From Halichoerus grypus (taxonomy: Eukaryota > Chordata > Mammalia > Carnivora > Phocidae), in contig NC_135725.1 of the NCBI RefSeq assembly GCF_964656455.1, positions 47,313,688 to 47,377,687 on the forward strand: DNA of 64,000 nucleotides. Direction: 5' to 3'. Positions within the stretch are counted from its first letter, which is position 1, and each line of letters begins with the position of its first letter. Below the pieces are notes generated by a model. That model did not search any database, was not told the origin of the DNA, and saw only the letters and a program-made list of their open reading frames with translations. Shown piece by piece: positions 10,337-21,642 of the stretch. The position numbers and the translations under genes are program-made.

Positions 10337-11503
10337 ACAGCAAAATTGAATACAAGATACCAAGACTTTTCACAGATTCCCTGGTTCTGTATTTGCATAA
10401 TGTCCCCTAAAATCAACATTTCCCCACCAGATGGAACAGTTGTTACAATACTTCCAAGGGTGTAACAAGTAGTTCTTAGAGCTGTGAACAAGTCTTCAAT
10501 ATTGCAATGGTCTGTGGCTCTCCAAAGCTCAACCTTGGAGCAGTCTAACAAAACCTTCTTCCTTAGGATTGGTCTTCTCTCATTGGGTTTTCTTGGGTAT
10601 CACACAAGAAGCATGGACATGGAATTTGTGGAAGACACACAAAATGTCTGCAAGATAGTGTGACAGACCTAGGGCTACACATTGCTCTGATTGGAGGATT
10701 TCCCTCCATCCTCTCCTCGATCTCAACGTCACACTGGGACAGGAGGTCTTTGCTTACTCGTGAGCTGCCATCAGCTGTCTTATGGATATTGCTTCTGTTT
10801 GAGCCTCATGTGATGCATGCTTTAGAATGAAACACAAATAGGTAAAATTTATGATTTAATTCCTCAAACCTTAGACAACACATCACTAATTATATATAGT
10901 GCTAAACAGGAAAAAATATGTTGACAACACCTTGATGAATATGTAGTCACAAGTGGGGTTAAAAATTATTTTCCCACGTGGGGCAATTCAGTATACTAAA
11001 TTACAATTCAGTACACTAAAAACAATTGTCCACTAAATAATCTCACTTTTCAATTGTTGTTAGCAATGTGGAATGATATTAAATATTCAAATACGTTGAA
11101 TTCATTATTATGTGTTTGTAGAAATTGTTCATTTGCATATGTGCTTTATCTATTACAAATTATATAAGTAAATAAATTGTACATCTCTCATCAAATATAG
11201 TCATACAATTTCACATCAATGACTTAAAAATTTGACTTCTAGCTTAAAATTGTTAGTCATTCTTAACATTGCATTTAGCTAAGAATACAAAGAGTAAACT
11301 TTACACTTTCTTTTGTATGTAGAAAGTTCAGATATAAGTACAGTACATAACTGTATAGGTACTGTATCTGTAGTATTAACTTTTCTGGAAGGTTCAATTA
11401 AAAAACATCAAAGGAGACTCTGGAGGCAAGGGCAATCATGAAAAATATGTACATAGAGTTGGGAAACAGTGCTCTAAACCAAGTAGAAAGTGCAGAAAGG
11501 AAA
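10337..11503. other. 5' flank of IFNA copy 1
   Basis: Collinear with the flank upstream of the B-type genes (20340-21480), including the TTGGGTTTTCTTGGGTATCACACAAG segment split over 10586-10610, and more distantly with the A-type upstream flanks. It probably holds distal control sequence. No open gene is seen. Confidence 0.65.
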
Positions 11504-11570
11504 GCAAAAAGAGAAGTAGAAAGTAAGGGAAACGTTCAGAAATTGAAAACTCCCATGTCCCCTACTTAAG
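11504..11570 (+). promoter_or_regulatory. IFNA copy 1 virus-response element and TATA box
   Basis: Clustered GAAA-type IRF half-sites (AAGTAGAAAGTAAGGGAAAC, then CAGAAATTGAAAACTCC) lie just upstream of TACTTAAG at 11563-11570. This matches the virus-response element/TATA layout of IFNA promoters, which IRF3 and IRF7 activate. Transcription probably starts near 11593. Confidence 0.85.
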
Positions 11571-11664
11571 CCACACACACAAGGGAAGATGTTCAGAGAA
11601 CCTAGAGCCACGGTTCCCAGACTTGCCCACCCCAGCCAGGCCAACAGCATCTGCAGGTTCTCCA

Positions 11665-12228
11665 ATGGCCCTGCCCTTTTCCTTCTTGGTGGCCCTGGTG
11701 GTGCTCAGCTGCAGCTCCCTCTGCTCTCTGGGATGTGACCTGCCGCAGAACCATGGCCTGTTTGCCTGGAGGGCCTTGACGCTCCTGGGACAAATGAAGA
11801 GAATGTCTGCTAGCTCTTGTGACAAGTACACAAGTGACTTTGCCTTCCCCCAGGAGGTGCTGGATGGCAAGCAGTTGCAGAAGGCTCAAGCCCTCTCTGT
11901 CGTCCATGTGATGAACCAGAAGATCTTCCACCTCTTCTGCACAGAGGCCTCATCTGCTGCTTGGAACGAGACCCTCCTAGAGGAGTTCTGCTCGGGACTT
12001 TCTCAGCAGCTGACTGACCTGGAAGCCTGTCCCATGCAGAAGGCGGAGGGGGCAGAGACTCCCCTCATGAAGGTGGACTCCATCCTGAGGAACTACTTCC
12101 AAAGAATCTCCCTCTATCTGCAAGAGAAGCAATACAGCCCTTGTGCCTGGGAGATTGTCAGAGCAGAAATCATGAAACCCTTGTATTCATCAACAACCTT
12201 GCAAAAAAGATTAAGGAGCAAGAAGTGA
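11665..12228 (+). CDS. IFNA: Interferon alpha, copy 1 (A-type)
   Basis: Secreted antiviral cytokine that signals through IFNAR1/IFNAR2. Intronless frame of 187 codons. Residues 1-23 form a hydrophobic signal peptide ending SLG, and the mature protein starts CDLPQ and has 164 residues. Cysteines are at mature 1, 29, 69, 86, 99 and 137. C1-C99 and C29-C137 are the expected family disulfides. NET at mature 78 is an N-glycosylation site. The signature YSPCAW is at 134-139. The C terminus is the A-type form, with Met-Lys-Pro at 147-149. The ATG at 11665 is chosen because it opens the signal peptide; upstream in-frame codons contain no ATG. Gln91 and Lys103 are private to this copy. It is followed by an A-type 3' flank. 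Expected to be induced by infection through the IRF sites. Confidence 0.97.
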   Translation: MALPFSFLVALVVLSCSSLCSLGCDLPQNHGLFAWRALTLLGQMKRMSASSCDKYTSDFAFPQEVLDGKQLQKAQALSVVHVMNQKIFHLFCTEASSAAWNETLLEEFCSGLSQQLTDLEACPMQKAEGAETPLMKVDSILRNYFQRISLYLQEKQYSPCAWEIVRAEIMKPLYSSTTLQKRLRSKK

Positions 12229-12524
12229 GACCCGGTTCAACGTGGAAATGATTCCCTCTGACTACTAATATCACACTTTCCCTTGTTCTGCCATGTCAAA
12301 GACTCTCATTTCTGCTATTATGGTGAAATGAACAACATCAATTTGTCACATGTTCTCAGGAGCATTAAGCAACATCAAGTCAACTCTACAAACACCGTCG
12401 CTTTCAGATGACCATGCTGATATACTTATTTAACTATATATGTATTTCATTATTTATAAGATTTAAATTATTTTTTATTGTATAATATTAGGTGAACCTT
12501 CACTTTGTGGTTAATAGAAATAAA
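12229..12524 (+). promoter_or_regulatory. 3' UTR with AU-rich elements and AATAAA (copy 1)
   Basis: AU-rich sequence with ATTTA motifs at about 12425-12462 and a polyadenylation signal AATAAA at 12519-12524. AU-rich elements of this kind shorten cytokine mRNA life. Confidence 0.8.
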
Positions 12525-13420
12525 TGTGCTTTACATTTATTAAAATTTTATTTTTTTGTTCATTAAATGTTTCTATAGAAAAATTGTTGTATTTGTTTCT
12601 TATATAGAGGAAACAAGTCTAATTATAAGCTGATGAAAGATGCATTGTAGAACTCAGTGACACATTATTCCGTGATTCACATTAGAAATAATACCATAGA
12701 CTTCCTTGAAGACAGTTTGTATGTTGTCATCAGGATAAAGGCAGACATAACAAATCAATGCCCTGTCTGTATCTTGAGGTTTGTAGAAAAACCAACCTCC
12801 AAACGATAATCATAGGGAAGTAATACCAGTTAAGTTAAAGGGTAGAATGAGAAGAAGGGAAAATATGAATTCTAGAAGCAGACGAGGAGACACACACGTC
12901 AGGACATAGAATCAAAAGCGCTAGATAGCTTCCACAGTAGACTGGTAGACATCCAAGTGTGACTATTCTTTATAAATGGATCCTTGAGTCTGCCATTTAC
13001 AAGCCATTCCATTCATTTAAGGCCCAGCAAGGGAAGTGGTCCCAAGGGCAGAGAGTGTAGAATAAGAAAAGGACTTAAAAGTGATGCCTCAAAGGTCCAG
13101 TGGTTAAGGGAGAAAAGAGCCACACTACAAACAAAGGAGGAATGGCCCTAAGGCAGTAGGGTAAGAGCGAATATTGGTTAAGAGTGTATTTCAAAGCCAA
13201 AAAAGGCTTCAAGGAATTGCATCATAGCAAAAGGTGGATGGAAAGTGTCCACAAGGCTGGGAAGTAGAGGGGGTGTGACTCGGGTGTGAGCTGGTTTGAC
13301 TGACTCACCAGAAACATAATGGACTAGGAGGAAGGGTGAGGAACAGAAGAGAAGCTAGTGGTATAGATAGAAAATAGTTTTGAGAGATTTACCTTTTTGG
13401 GGCAAATTAAACTTTGATGA
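12525..13420. other. A-type 3' flank after copy 1
   Basis: Nearly the same as 16802-17700 after copy 2 (for example CCAACCTCCAAACGATAATC). The match fades just after AAATTAAACTTTGATGAAAAAA at about 13420. Confidence 0.85.
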
Positions 13421-13871
13421 AAAAAATGTAAAAATACTTAGTATTTAGAGCATGGGTTTCGCAACCATTTATTATTTTCTCCAATATTATCTCTTGCCTC
13501 CCCCACATACCACTGCATGTTTTGCTTTCTAGGAAAGTTGAAATGAGAACCAGAAAACATGTCTTGGAAATGATAGAGAAACCCGGTGTAGCCCCTTGAC
13601 CTTTCTTTTACTTCTCTTTGTATGATCCTCATGATGATGAAGAACATGATGCAGGAGCAGCAACTCGGAGTGTGTCCAGTAAAGCACTGTGGAAAAATGA
13701 AGATATTCAAATTATTTTTGTTGTTGTTACTTAAACTGAAAATGCAATATCATGAATAAGGAAAGGCAAGAAGGCAGTTTCTCTCTGACATCATAGCCTG
13801 AGCCTCACCCCCCTGCATTCTGAGCACCAGACAGATGACCAAACTAAGATGCCTAATAGAAATATGCAGCC
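13421..13871. other. Junction of copy 1 flank with U1
   Basis: After about 13420 the sequence leaves the A-type 3' flank. From about 13505 it follows 27805-28180 (TTTGCTTTCTAGGAAAGTTG). In full units these two positions are about 10 kb apart, so the pseudogene and B-type gene are missing between copies 1 and 2. Confidence 0.75.
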
Positions 13872-14080
13872 TGGGGGGTGCCTGAATGGCTCATGTTAAG
13901 CATCTGCCTTAGGCTTAGGTCATGATCCCAGGGTCCTGGGATCGAGCCCCATATTGGGCTCCGTGCTCCACAGAAAGCCTGCTTCTCCCTCTACCGGTCC
14001 CTCTGCTTGTGTTCCCTCTCTTGCTATGTCTCTCTCTTCCAAATAAATAAATAAAATCTTAAAAAAAAAAAAAAGAAAAA
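13872..14080 (+). mobile_element. Can-SINE private to U1
   Basis: Head GGGGTGCCTGAATGGCTCA, CT-rich middle, AAATAAATAAATAAAATC tail and poly-A. The flanks AGAAATATGCAG and AGAAATACACAG are the target duplication. The matching site is empty at about 28180 (U2), 42325 (U3) and 63366 (U4). Confidence 0.92.
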
Positions 14081-14227
14081 AGAAATACACAGACTGAATG
14101 AACTACTGAAAGTAATTAATTTCTGTGAAGTTTCTCCTGAGAGACACAATCAGTGAATCCCCCATGCCCAGCCCAGAAATTTTGAGCCAAAGAAGTGTAC
14201 AGTAGTTTAAGTACAATTAGCACACTA

Positions 14228-14357
14228 GGGGAGCCTGAGTGGCTCAGTCCATTGAGGATCTGATTCTTACTCTCCCCTCAGGTCTTGATCTCACACTGTG
14301 AGTTCAAGCCCCACGTTGGGCTCCACCCTGTGTGTGGAGCCTACTTAAAAAAAACTT
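14228..14357 (+). mobile_element. Old short tRNA-type SINE relic (U1)
   Basis: About 130 bp: GGGAGCCTGAGTGGCTCAG head, GTGAGTTCAAGCCCCACGTT (a B-box-like stretch), and a TGTGTGGAGCCTACTT end with an A run. It is present in every unit and so predates the array. Confidence 0.8.
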
Positions 14358-15781
14358 CAAAATTGAAAAGTAAGAATTGTGGTGGCAAAATAAATGTATT
14401 CCTTTACTCAAGGTAAAATGATTACAGTGGGGTCTTTCCTCTACTTGGAGAAAACAAACGTTCACCCTCAGTATCTGAGGGCTGTTGACACTTTTGATAG
14501 CTGGTCAGGAGAGGAGGAGGTCAGCACCGAGTGCTAGGGTCCCCAGCACAAACACTCCAGGGGCAAGGGCAAGGATCTAGGGCCAGTCATTGCTTTGCTG
14601 ACAAGGAAACCAGCCCCTGCACAGTAGGGGCATCTAAAGTCCTCAGGACATGCTGAGCCTGCCCTCAGGGAGTGAGTCCAGGAGAGCTTGGGTGGAAGAC
14701 AGTCACTCCAGAGGAAAAATGTTAGTAGAGGTGATAACTACCTTGTCAGGGAGGTGTGGCTGGGAAAATCCATTTATCAGGAATTAGAACCTTCACACCT
14801 CCACATCCAGACAAGAACCAGGCTTCCTGCTGGGGACACTGGCACAGTCTTGAAGCGGTCTAACAAAACCTTAGTATTTATTGTCTCTCATTGGGTTTTC
14901 TTCGGTATGACAGAAGAAAGAATGACATAGAATTCTTGGAAGATACCCAAATGGTCTGCAAGATGAGGACGACAAACCTAGGAATAAGAGGAATAATTTA
15001 GGATTGGAGGATTTTTCTCTCCATTATTTCCTACATCTCAAAGTCTGACCTGGAGAGGGGATCTGTGTTTACTTGTGAGCTGCCATCCGATGTCTTGTGG
15101 ATATTGGTTGTCTGAGCCTTGATGTGATGCAGGCTTTGTAATAAAATACAAACAGATTATGTTTTATGATTTAGTTGTACAACACTCATTCAGCACATCA
15201 GTACTTACCTAGTGCTAAACAGAAAACATATTTTGACAACGCTTTCAAGAGTATGTAGTAGCAGGTGAAGGTAAAAATGATTTTGTCATATGAGGCAACA
15301 TTAAAGTTCAGTACACTAAAAACAGATGTTAATAATAATTTAATTTTTCACTTGCTTTAGCAATTTGGAATGATTTTACCTGTTTAAGTACACCAAAATC
15401 TTTATGTCTTTTTAGAAATTGTTAATTTGCATATGTATTTATATATTACAATTTCTATATGTAAGTAAATTACAGTCACTCATCTAATTTACTTATATAC
15501 TTAAGCATCAATAGCTTTAAAATTTTACTTTTAGCTTAAAAGTCTTAGTCATTCTTAAACCTGAAGTGGATAAACTTTATACTTTCTTTTTTACCTATAA
15601 GCACAGATATAAATACAATATGTAACTATATATACTGTGTATCCATGCTATTAAGTTTTCTTGGAAGGTCCAATTAAAAACATTGACAAAGACTCTGGAG
15701 GCAAGAGATAATATTGGAAAAAATAACAAATGGTTGAGAATCGCATGCTCTAAATCCAAAGAGAAAGTGCAGAAAGGAAAG
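14358..15781. other. 5' flank of IFNA copy 2
   Basis: Shared with 28453-29886 and 42603-43938. Contains TTGGGTTTTCTTCGGTATGACA, also found upstream of every IFNA gene here. No coding signal is seen. Confidence 0.7.
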
Positions 15782-15847
15782 CAAAAAGAGAAGTAGAAAA
15801 TAAGGGAAACGTTCAGAAATTGAAAACTCCTATGTCCCCTACTTAAG
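15782..15847 (+). promoter_or_regulatory. IFNA copy 2 virus-response element and TATA box
   Basis: IRF half-sites AAGTAGAAAATAAGGGAAAC and CAGAAATTGAAAACTCC, with TACTTAAG at 15840-15847. The first half-site has AAAATAAG where copy 1 has AAAGTAAG. Confidence 0.85.
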
Positions 15848-15941
15848 TCACACTCACAAGAGAAGATGTTCAGAGAACCCAGGGCCACGGTTCCCAGACT
15901 TGCCCAACCCAGCCAGGCCAGCAGCATCTGCAGGTTCCCCA

Positions 15942-16505
15942 ATGGCCCTGCCCTTTCCCTTCTTGGTGGCCCTAGTGGTGCTCAGTTGCAACTTGCTCTG
16001 CTCTCTGGGATGTGACCTGCCTCAGAACCATGGCCTGTTTGCCTGGAGGGCCTTGACGCTCCTGGGACAAATGAAGAGAATGTCTGCTAGCTCTTGTGAC
16101 AAGTACACAAGTAACTTTGCCTTCCCCCAGGAGGTGCTTGATGGCAAGCAGTTGCAGAAGGCTCAAGCCCTCTCTGTCGTCCATGTGATGAACCAGAAGA
16201 TCTTCCACCTCTTCTGCACAGAGGCCTCATCTGCTGCTTGGAACGAGACCCTCCTAGAGGAATTCTGCTCCGGACTTTCTGAGCAGCTGACCGACCTGGA
16301 AGCCTGTCCCATGCAGGAGGCGGAGGGGGCAGAGACTCCCCTCATGAAGGTGGACTCCATCCTGAGGAACTACTTCCAAAGAATCTCCCTCTATCTGCAA
16401 GAGAAGCAATACAGCCCTTGTGCCTGGGAGATTGTCAGAGCAGAAATCATGAAACCCTTGTATTCATCAACAACCTTGCAAAAAAGATTAAGGAGCAAGA
16501 AGTGA
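15942..16505 (+). CDS. IFNA: Interferon alpha, copy 2 (A-type)
   Basis: Complete 187-codon frame, 23 + 164 residues, with all six cysteines and the NET site at mature 78. Relative to copy 1 the signal peptide carries Pro6, Asn17 and Leu18, and the mature protein has Asn35, Glu91 and Glu103. The tail keeps the A-type Met-Lys-Pro at 147-149. The start is set by the signal peptide and by alignment with the other copies. The coding frame and about 900 bp downstream are nearly the same as in copy 1, which indicates recent duplication or conversion. Role: secreted antiviral cytokine, induced through IRF sites. Confidence 0.97.
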   Translation: MALPFPFLVALVVLSCNLLCSLGCDLPQNHGLFAWRALTLLGQMKRMSASSCDKYTSNFAFPQEVLDGKQLQKAQALSVVHVMNQKIFHLFCTEASSAAWNETLLEEFCSGLSEQLTDLEACPMQEAEGAETPLMKVDSILRNYFQRISLYLQEKQYSPCAWEIVRAEIMKPLYSSTTLQKRLRSKK

Positions 16506-16801
16506 GACCCGGTTCAACGTGGAAATGATTCCCTCTGACTACTAATATCACACTTTCCCTTGTTCTGCCATGTCAAAGACTCTCATTTCTGCTATTATGG
16601 TGAAATGAACAACATCAATTTGTCACATGTTCTCAGGAGCATTAAGCAACATCAAGTCAACTCTACAAACACCGTCACTTTCAGATGACCATGCTGATAT
16701 ACTTATTTAACTATATATGTATTTCATTATTTATAAGATTTAAATTATTTTTTATTATATAATATTAGGTGTACCTTCACTTTGTGGTTAATAGAAATAA
16801 A
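16506..16801 (+). promoter_or_regulatory. 3' UTR with AU-rich elements and AATAAA (copy 2)
   Basis: ATTTA motifs at about 16699-16738 and AATAAA at 16796-16801, in the same layout as copy 1. Confidence 0.8.
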
Positions 16802-17780
16802 TGTGCTTTACATTTATTAAAATTTTATTTTTTTGTTCATTAAATGTTTCTATAGAAAAATTGTTGTATTTGTTTCTTATATAGAGGAAACAAGTCTAAT
16901 TATAAGCTGATGAAAGATGCATTGTAGAACTCAGTGACACATTATTCCGTGATTCACATTAGAAATAATACCATAGACTTCCTTGAAGACAGTTTGTATG
17001 TTGTCATCAGGATAAAGGCGGACATAACAAATCAATGCCCTGTCTGTATCTTGAGGTTTGTAGAAAAACCAACCTCCAAACGATAATCATAGGGAAGTAA
17101 TACCAGTTAAGTTAAAGGGTAGAATGAGAAGAAGGGAAAATATGAATTCTAGAAATAGACAAGGAAACACACACGTCAGGACATAGAATCAAAAGTGCTA
17201 GATAGCTTCCACAGTAGACTGGTAGACATCCAAGTGTGACTATTCTTTATAAATGGATCCTTGAGTCTGCCATTTACAAGCCATTCCATTCATTTAAGGC
17301 CCAGCAAGGGAAGTGGTCCCAAGGGCAGAGAGTGTAGAATAAGAAAAGGACTTAAAAGTGATGCCTCAAAGGTCCAGTGGTTAAGGGAGAAAAGAGCCAC
17401 ACTACAAACAAAGGAGGAATGGCCCTAAGGCAGTAGGGTAAGAGCGAATATTGGTTAAGAGTGTATTTCAAAGCCAAAAAAGGCTTCAAGGAATTGCATC
17501 ATAGCAAAAGGTGAATGGAAAGTGCCCCAAGGCTGGAAGTGGAGGGGGTGTGACCCAGGTGCAAGCTGGTTTGACTGAATCAATCACCAAAAACCATACT
17601 GGACGAGGAGGAAAGGTGAGGAACAGAAGGGAAGCTAGTGAGTATAGATAGGAAATAGTTTTGAGAGATTTACCTTTTTTGGGCAAATTAAACTTTGATG
17701 AAAAAATGAAAAAATAATTGATATGAAGGATGTATTCTAATCTCTTCTAATGTATGAAAAGCAAATATAAAAAAGCAAAC
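16802..17780. other. A-type 3' flank (U1)
   Basis: Shared with 30907-31885 and 52203-53170. Antisense open frames at 17486-17686 and counterparts are not supported as genes. Confidence 0.6.
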
Positions 17781-17814
17781 AAAAATTAAAGACATGCAAG
17801 TGTACAGGAACATT

Positions 17815-18180
17815 CTGCAAATGAAAACTACCCTGTTCTATTTACGAGTCACGAGTAGAAAGAACAGGAGACGATCTGGGGGCCACGGTGGGCCCACTGG
17901 TCCCCCAGGCCACCAGAAGCCCTCAGGTGCTGTGCCCAGCCCCTCTGTGGGGCTCCGGCTGGTTCCCTGTGACAGTCTCTCAGCTCTGGGCTGTGACTTG
18001 CCTCCAGGCCCGGGTGGCTACACAGGAGGACTTGTTGCTTCTGACACAGAGGAGGAGGGTCTGTCCCTTCCCCTGACTGAGGGACATCTCCTCTGGGACA
18101 TGGTGTGTCGCCTCCAGGTCCAGGAGGCCTGGGCCATCTCTGTCCTTCACGAGATGCTCCAGCAGACCTTCACCCTCTGA
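17815..18180 (+). pseudogene. Truncated type I interferon pseudogene, omega/epsilon-like (U1)
   Basis: An 82-codon frame from GTG at 17932 to TGA at 18178-18180. It keeps a signal-peptide relic (GSLSALG-like, here DSLSALG), the mature start CDLP, and a helix C segment AISVLHEMLQQTFTL typical of omega or epsilon interferons. The region between CDLP and helix C is scrambled and lacks the Cys29 motif. Everything after helix C is gone: a functional gene would need about 190 codons. The initiator position reads GTG. Upstream, TGAAAACTACC and TATTTACG (17838-17845) look like a decayed IRF site and TATA box. Subtype is by-eye only. Confidence 0.7.
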
Positions 18181-20340
18181 GTCAAAATCAGGAGACCCAT
18201 CTCTTCATATTCAAATGAAGAAATAAGGCAAGGGAAAATAAAACAAAAAAGAAAGCAGGAAAGGGACCCGGAAATGATATTCTTGACCTACAACATTAAG
18301 TCACTTGCCCACGTGTTCCGTCTTTCCAGGGAGTCTTCTTTCTGCTTCAGTCATAGAAGGCATTGAGTTAAATTATTGAAAATTGTGGTTAAAATGTGTC
18401 TGTGAACATGAGTATCTCTAAGGGCATCCCTCCGTGGGGGAGAGCTATACTGAAGTTGTTCACGGGTTCGTGTATTGCAGGATCCTTGGTTTCCTATCCA
18501 ACACTGAACCACTTGGAACTTTTTCCTGACCTCACAGCAGGAGCACCAACAACAGAAACAACCACAAAATGCAAGACAATTGAAAACAACAACTCTTCTT
18601 AGATCCATTCACAACTGAGGTTCCAGGGCCAGCCTCAGCACTGGTAACCAGAGAAAAAGGAGCATGCAGACAATCACACCTTACCAGGACCAGGGATTGG
18701 GAGGAACACGAGCTGTAATGGAAGCATTGCTTGAGGCTCTGTGTGCTTACACTGCAGAGTTACCAACTCCAGGGCTCCCTAGTTACTGGAGCCCACAGGT
18801 TTGTGAGTTTTACCTTCAGAATCCCCACTAGGCTCTCTCTGTGAAGATCAGAGGAAGATCTGCTGGCTTTTCCAGCAGAGGGAGGGGGAAAGGAATCCTT
18901 CTAAAAGAGTCTGAGTCTACGTCTTCAGAGAAGCAGAGGTCAAGGGATTCGGTCACCAGGATCTTGAAGGAGGGATGTCAAGAAGAGAGGAAAGCTGACT
19001 TCCCACTGGTAGATTCATATGTGAATCTGGAATCTCCAACATTTCACGTCCTGGATACATTCAAAACCAGTGTTTGTTGCATATTTTGAAATCATGGTAC
19101 AGTACTGAAAATCCTTCTGTTTGAATTGAGTGTGGAATGAGAAAATGCCCTAAAGCTTCGGAACACCTTTAACCTTTAAGGCTGAGAAAGAGAAGGGGAG
19201 CCTGCAAAGGGCACAGAGATGGGGCAGCCAGTGCAGGTGGGACACAACCAGGAAGAATGATCTCCAGAAAGTGTGGAAGAAGAGAAGTTTCAGAATTTCC
19301 AAAGATGAACCTTAGAGTAATTTATCACATGGAGTATAGGACTACCCACTGCTTCTAGCTTCTGCTTTCGATCTAGTTGTTTGATCCTGAGAAACTCACT
19401 TGAGCTCTCTGAAATTCAGTTTTCCCAAATGTAAAGTGGGGTGGAAATATTCCTAGAGCTGTTGTAATAATGAAGTAGCACATTTAAATGTACCTAGTAT
19501 CTTCCACTAGTGAGAGTTTAACAGACGGTGACTATTATTTTTTTCATAGACATCTCTAAGCGAAAGGTATCTTCTAGCCTTCTCTCTGTAACTGACTGCA
19601 AACTGCTGAACCTCTAAAACACCCAACTGGGAACAGGTGGCCCATGAATGGAATGTAATTATAGACACAATAATATCATATGTATCCATATACACTCTAC
19701 TGACGTACACATACTCTAGACATTCTGTTACAGCACATTTCGCCTTCCTCCCTGCTTCTCCAGATCTGATCCTTTCACTCCCAAATCACAGTGTTTCCCT
19801 CTCCCCCAGGGTAGAAACCCCGAGTGAGCTCTACCCTCCTCCCTCCCTCCTCAGGAGCCTCTCCTGCCTATTCATACAGCTGCTTCCTTTTCCTTCGTGG
19901 TTTCTGTCTGGCCATTTTACTTCCTATTACAAGGCCACCAAGGAAGAGCAAATGTTGTTTGAAGTTTCTAAGTCTTTTTGAAACTCTCTTCCTTTCTCCT
20001 GGTGACCCTTTCTGGGCCCGAGGGAATGTCCCCGCTGCAGGGATGTAACAGTGGCTGTAGCAAAGGGGAAACAGGAGTGGAAGGGTGCTGTTCCGTGGCC
20101 CATCACAGTCTTTCCGGGGGGAGGGGGGGCTGCCAGCGAGTGGGCAAGGTGAGCTAGACAGTGACCAAGTCTGGAGACTGGGCTTGTCTTGTATGTAGAA
20201 GTCTGTCCCTGGTGGGAGAGTTTCCTCCGGGCCAAAAAAAGGCTCTTTCCTGGAATGAACTGACTCTGCGAGTGGAATAAGCCAATTTCCATGGCTTTTT
20301 ATGAACTTATACAAAAATATATATTTTTTAAAAATGAGCA
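18181..20340. other. Spacer between pseudogene and B-type upstream flank (U1)
   Basis: No supported gene. A cysteine-rich antisense frame at 18351-18608 recurs in all units but matches no family I know. A G run of variable length is at about 20116-20130. The segment around 19160-19260 also resembles the spacer at 6210-6290. Confidence 0.5.
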
Positions 20341-21482
20341 GTTATGTTCACAGCCAAAGTGAGTAGAAGGTTCTGAGTTTTTTCCCATCCTCCTTGCTCT
20401 GTGGCTCCACAACCGCTCCCATCACCAGCATCCCCGCACCAGAGGGAACAGGTGTTACAGTTGCTTCCAACAATGTACCAAGTAGTTCTCAGGGTTGGGA
20501 ACAAGTCTTCAATATTCCAAGGTGTGTGGTATGCCAAAGCTCAGCCTTGGAGCAGTCTCACAAAACCTTATCCTCAGTATTTATTGTCTGTCATTGGGTT
20601 TTCTTGGGTATCACACAAGAAGCATGGACATGGAATTTGTGGAGATACACGAAATGCCTGCAAGATAGTGCCCCACTAGGAAAAAGAGGAATAATCTGGG
20701 ATTGGAGGACTTTCTCCCCATCATTTCCTGGATCTCAATGTCTTACCCGGAGAGGTGATCTTCGCTTACTTGTGAGCTGCCATTGTCTACCTGGTGGACA
20801 CTGCAGATGTTTGAGCCTTGTTGTGAATCAGACTCTGGAAATAAATATAAATAGATTATACTTTATGATTTAATTCTGCAAAAGATAATTAACACATCAG
20901 TAATTCTATCTAGTGCTAAATAGAAAAAATATTTGAGAATACCTTGATGAGTATCAAGAAGCAAGTGCATTTAAAAATTATTTTCTCATTGAGACCACTT
21001 AAATACAGTACACTAAAAACAAATGTCCAACAAATGATTTAATTTTTCATTAGCTGTTAGCAATTTGGAGTGATTCTAAATATTTAAGCACATTGATATC
21101 ATTATTATGTCCTTCTAGAAATTCTTAATTTGCATTGTGCTCCTATATTTCCATTTAAATAAGTAAAAAATTAGAAGTTGCAAATCAGTGTTAGTTATCC
21201 AGTGAAGGATCAGGAGCTTTAAAATTTAGCTTTGAGTTTGAAATTTTTAGTAATTCTTTATCCTGAAATAAATAAACAGAGTAAAATGGACACTTTCTTT
21301 TTATCTATAAAGTAGGGCTATACATACACAACTATATAGACTGCAGATTTGTGTTAGTGAGTTTTCTTGGAAGTTTCAATTACATAAACATTCAAAACAC
21401 TGTAAACGGAGGGGGTAATAAGAAAAAGAAACGGTTGAGAAACCCATGCTCCAAACCCAAGTAGAAAGTGCATAATGGAAAG
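20341..21482. other. 5' flank of IFNA copy 3
   Basis: Collinear with 34440-35585 and 55720-56860. It is closer to the U3 version than to the U2 version, for example CATTTAAAAATTATTTTCTC with GAGACCACTTAAATACAG in U1 and U3. Confidence 0.65.
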
Positions 21483-21548
21483 CAAAAAGAGAAGTAGAAA
21501 ATAAGGGAAACGTTCAGAAATTGAAAACTCCCATGTCCCCTACTTAAG
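21483..21548 (+). promoter_or_regulatory. IFNA copy 3 virus-response element and TATA box
   Basis: The half-site AAGTAGAAAATAAGGGAAAC is of the A-type seen in copies 2 and 4, unlike the other B-type genes. TACTTAAG is at 21541-21548. Confidence 0.85.
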
Positions 21549-21642
21549 CCACACACACAAGGGAAGATGTTCAGAGAACCTAGAGCCACGGTTCCCAGAC
21601 TTGCCCACCCCAGCCAGGCCAACAGCATCTGCAGGTTCTCCA

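Noticed and set aside
11562..11931. Antisense frames over the IFNA genes (also at 15972, 21580, 29984, 35643, 51271, 56918)
   Set aside because: Shadows of the coding strand of each IFNA gene, changing with its codons.
18351..18608. Cysteine-rich antisense frame, repeated at 32455 and 53735
   Set aside because: Conservation is explained by recent duplication; no known motif and no promoter or splice context.
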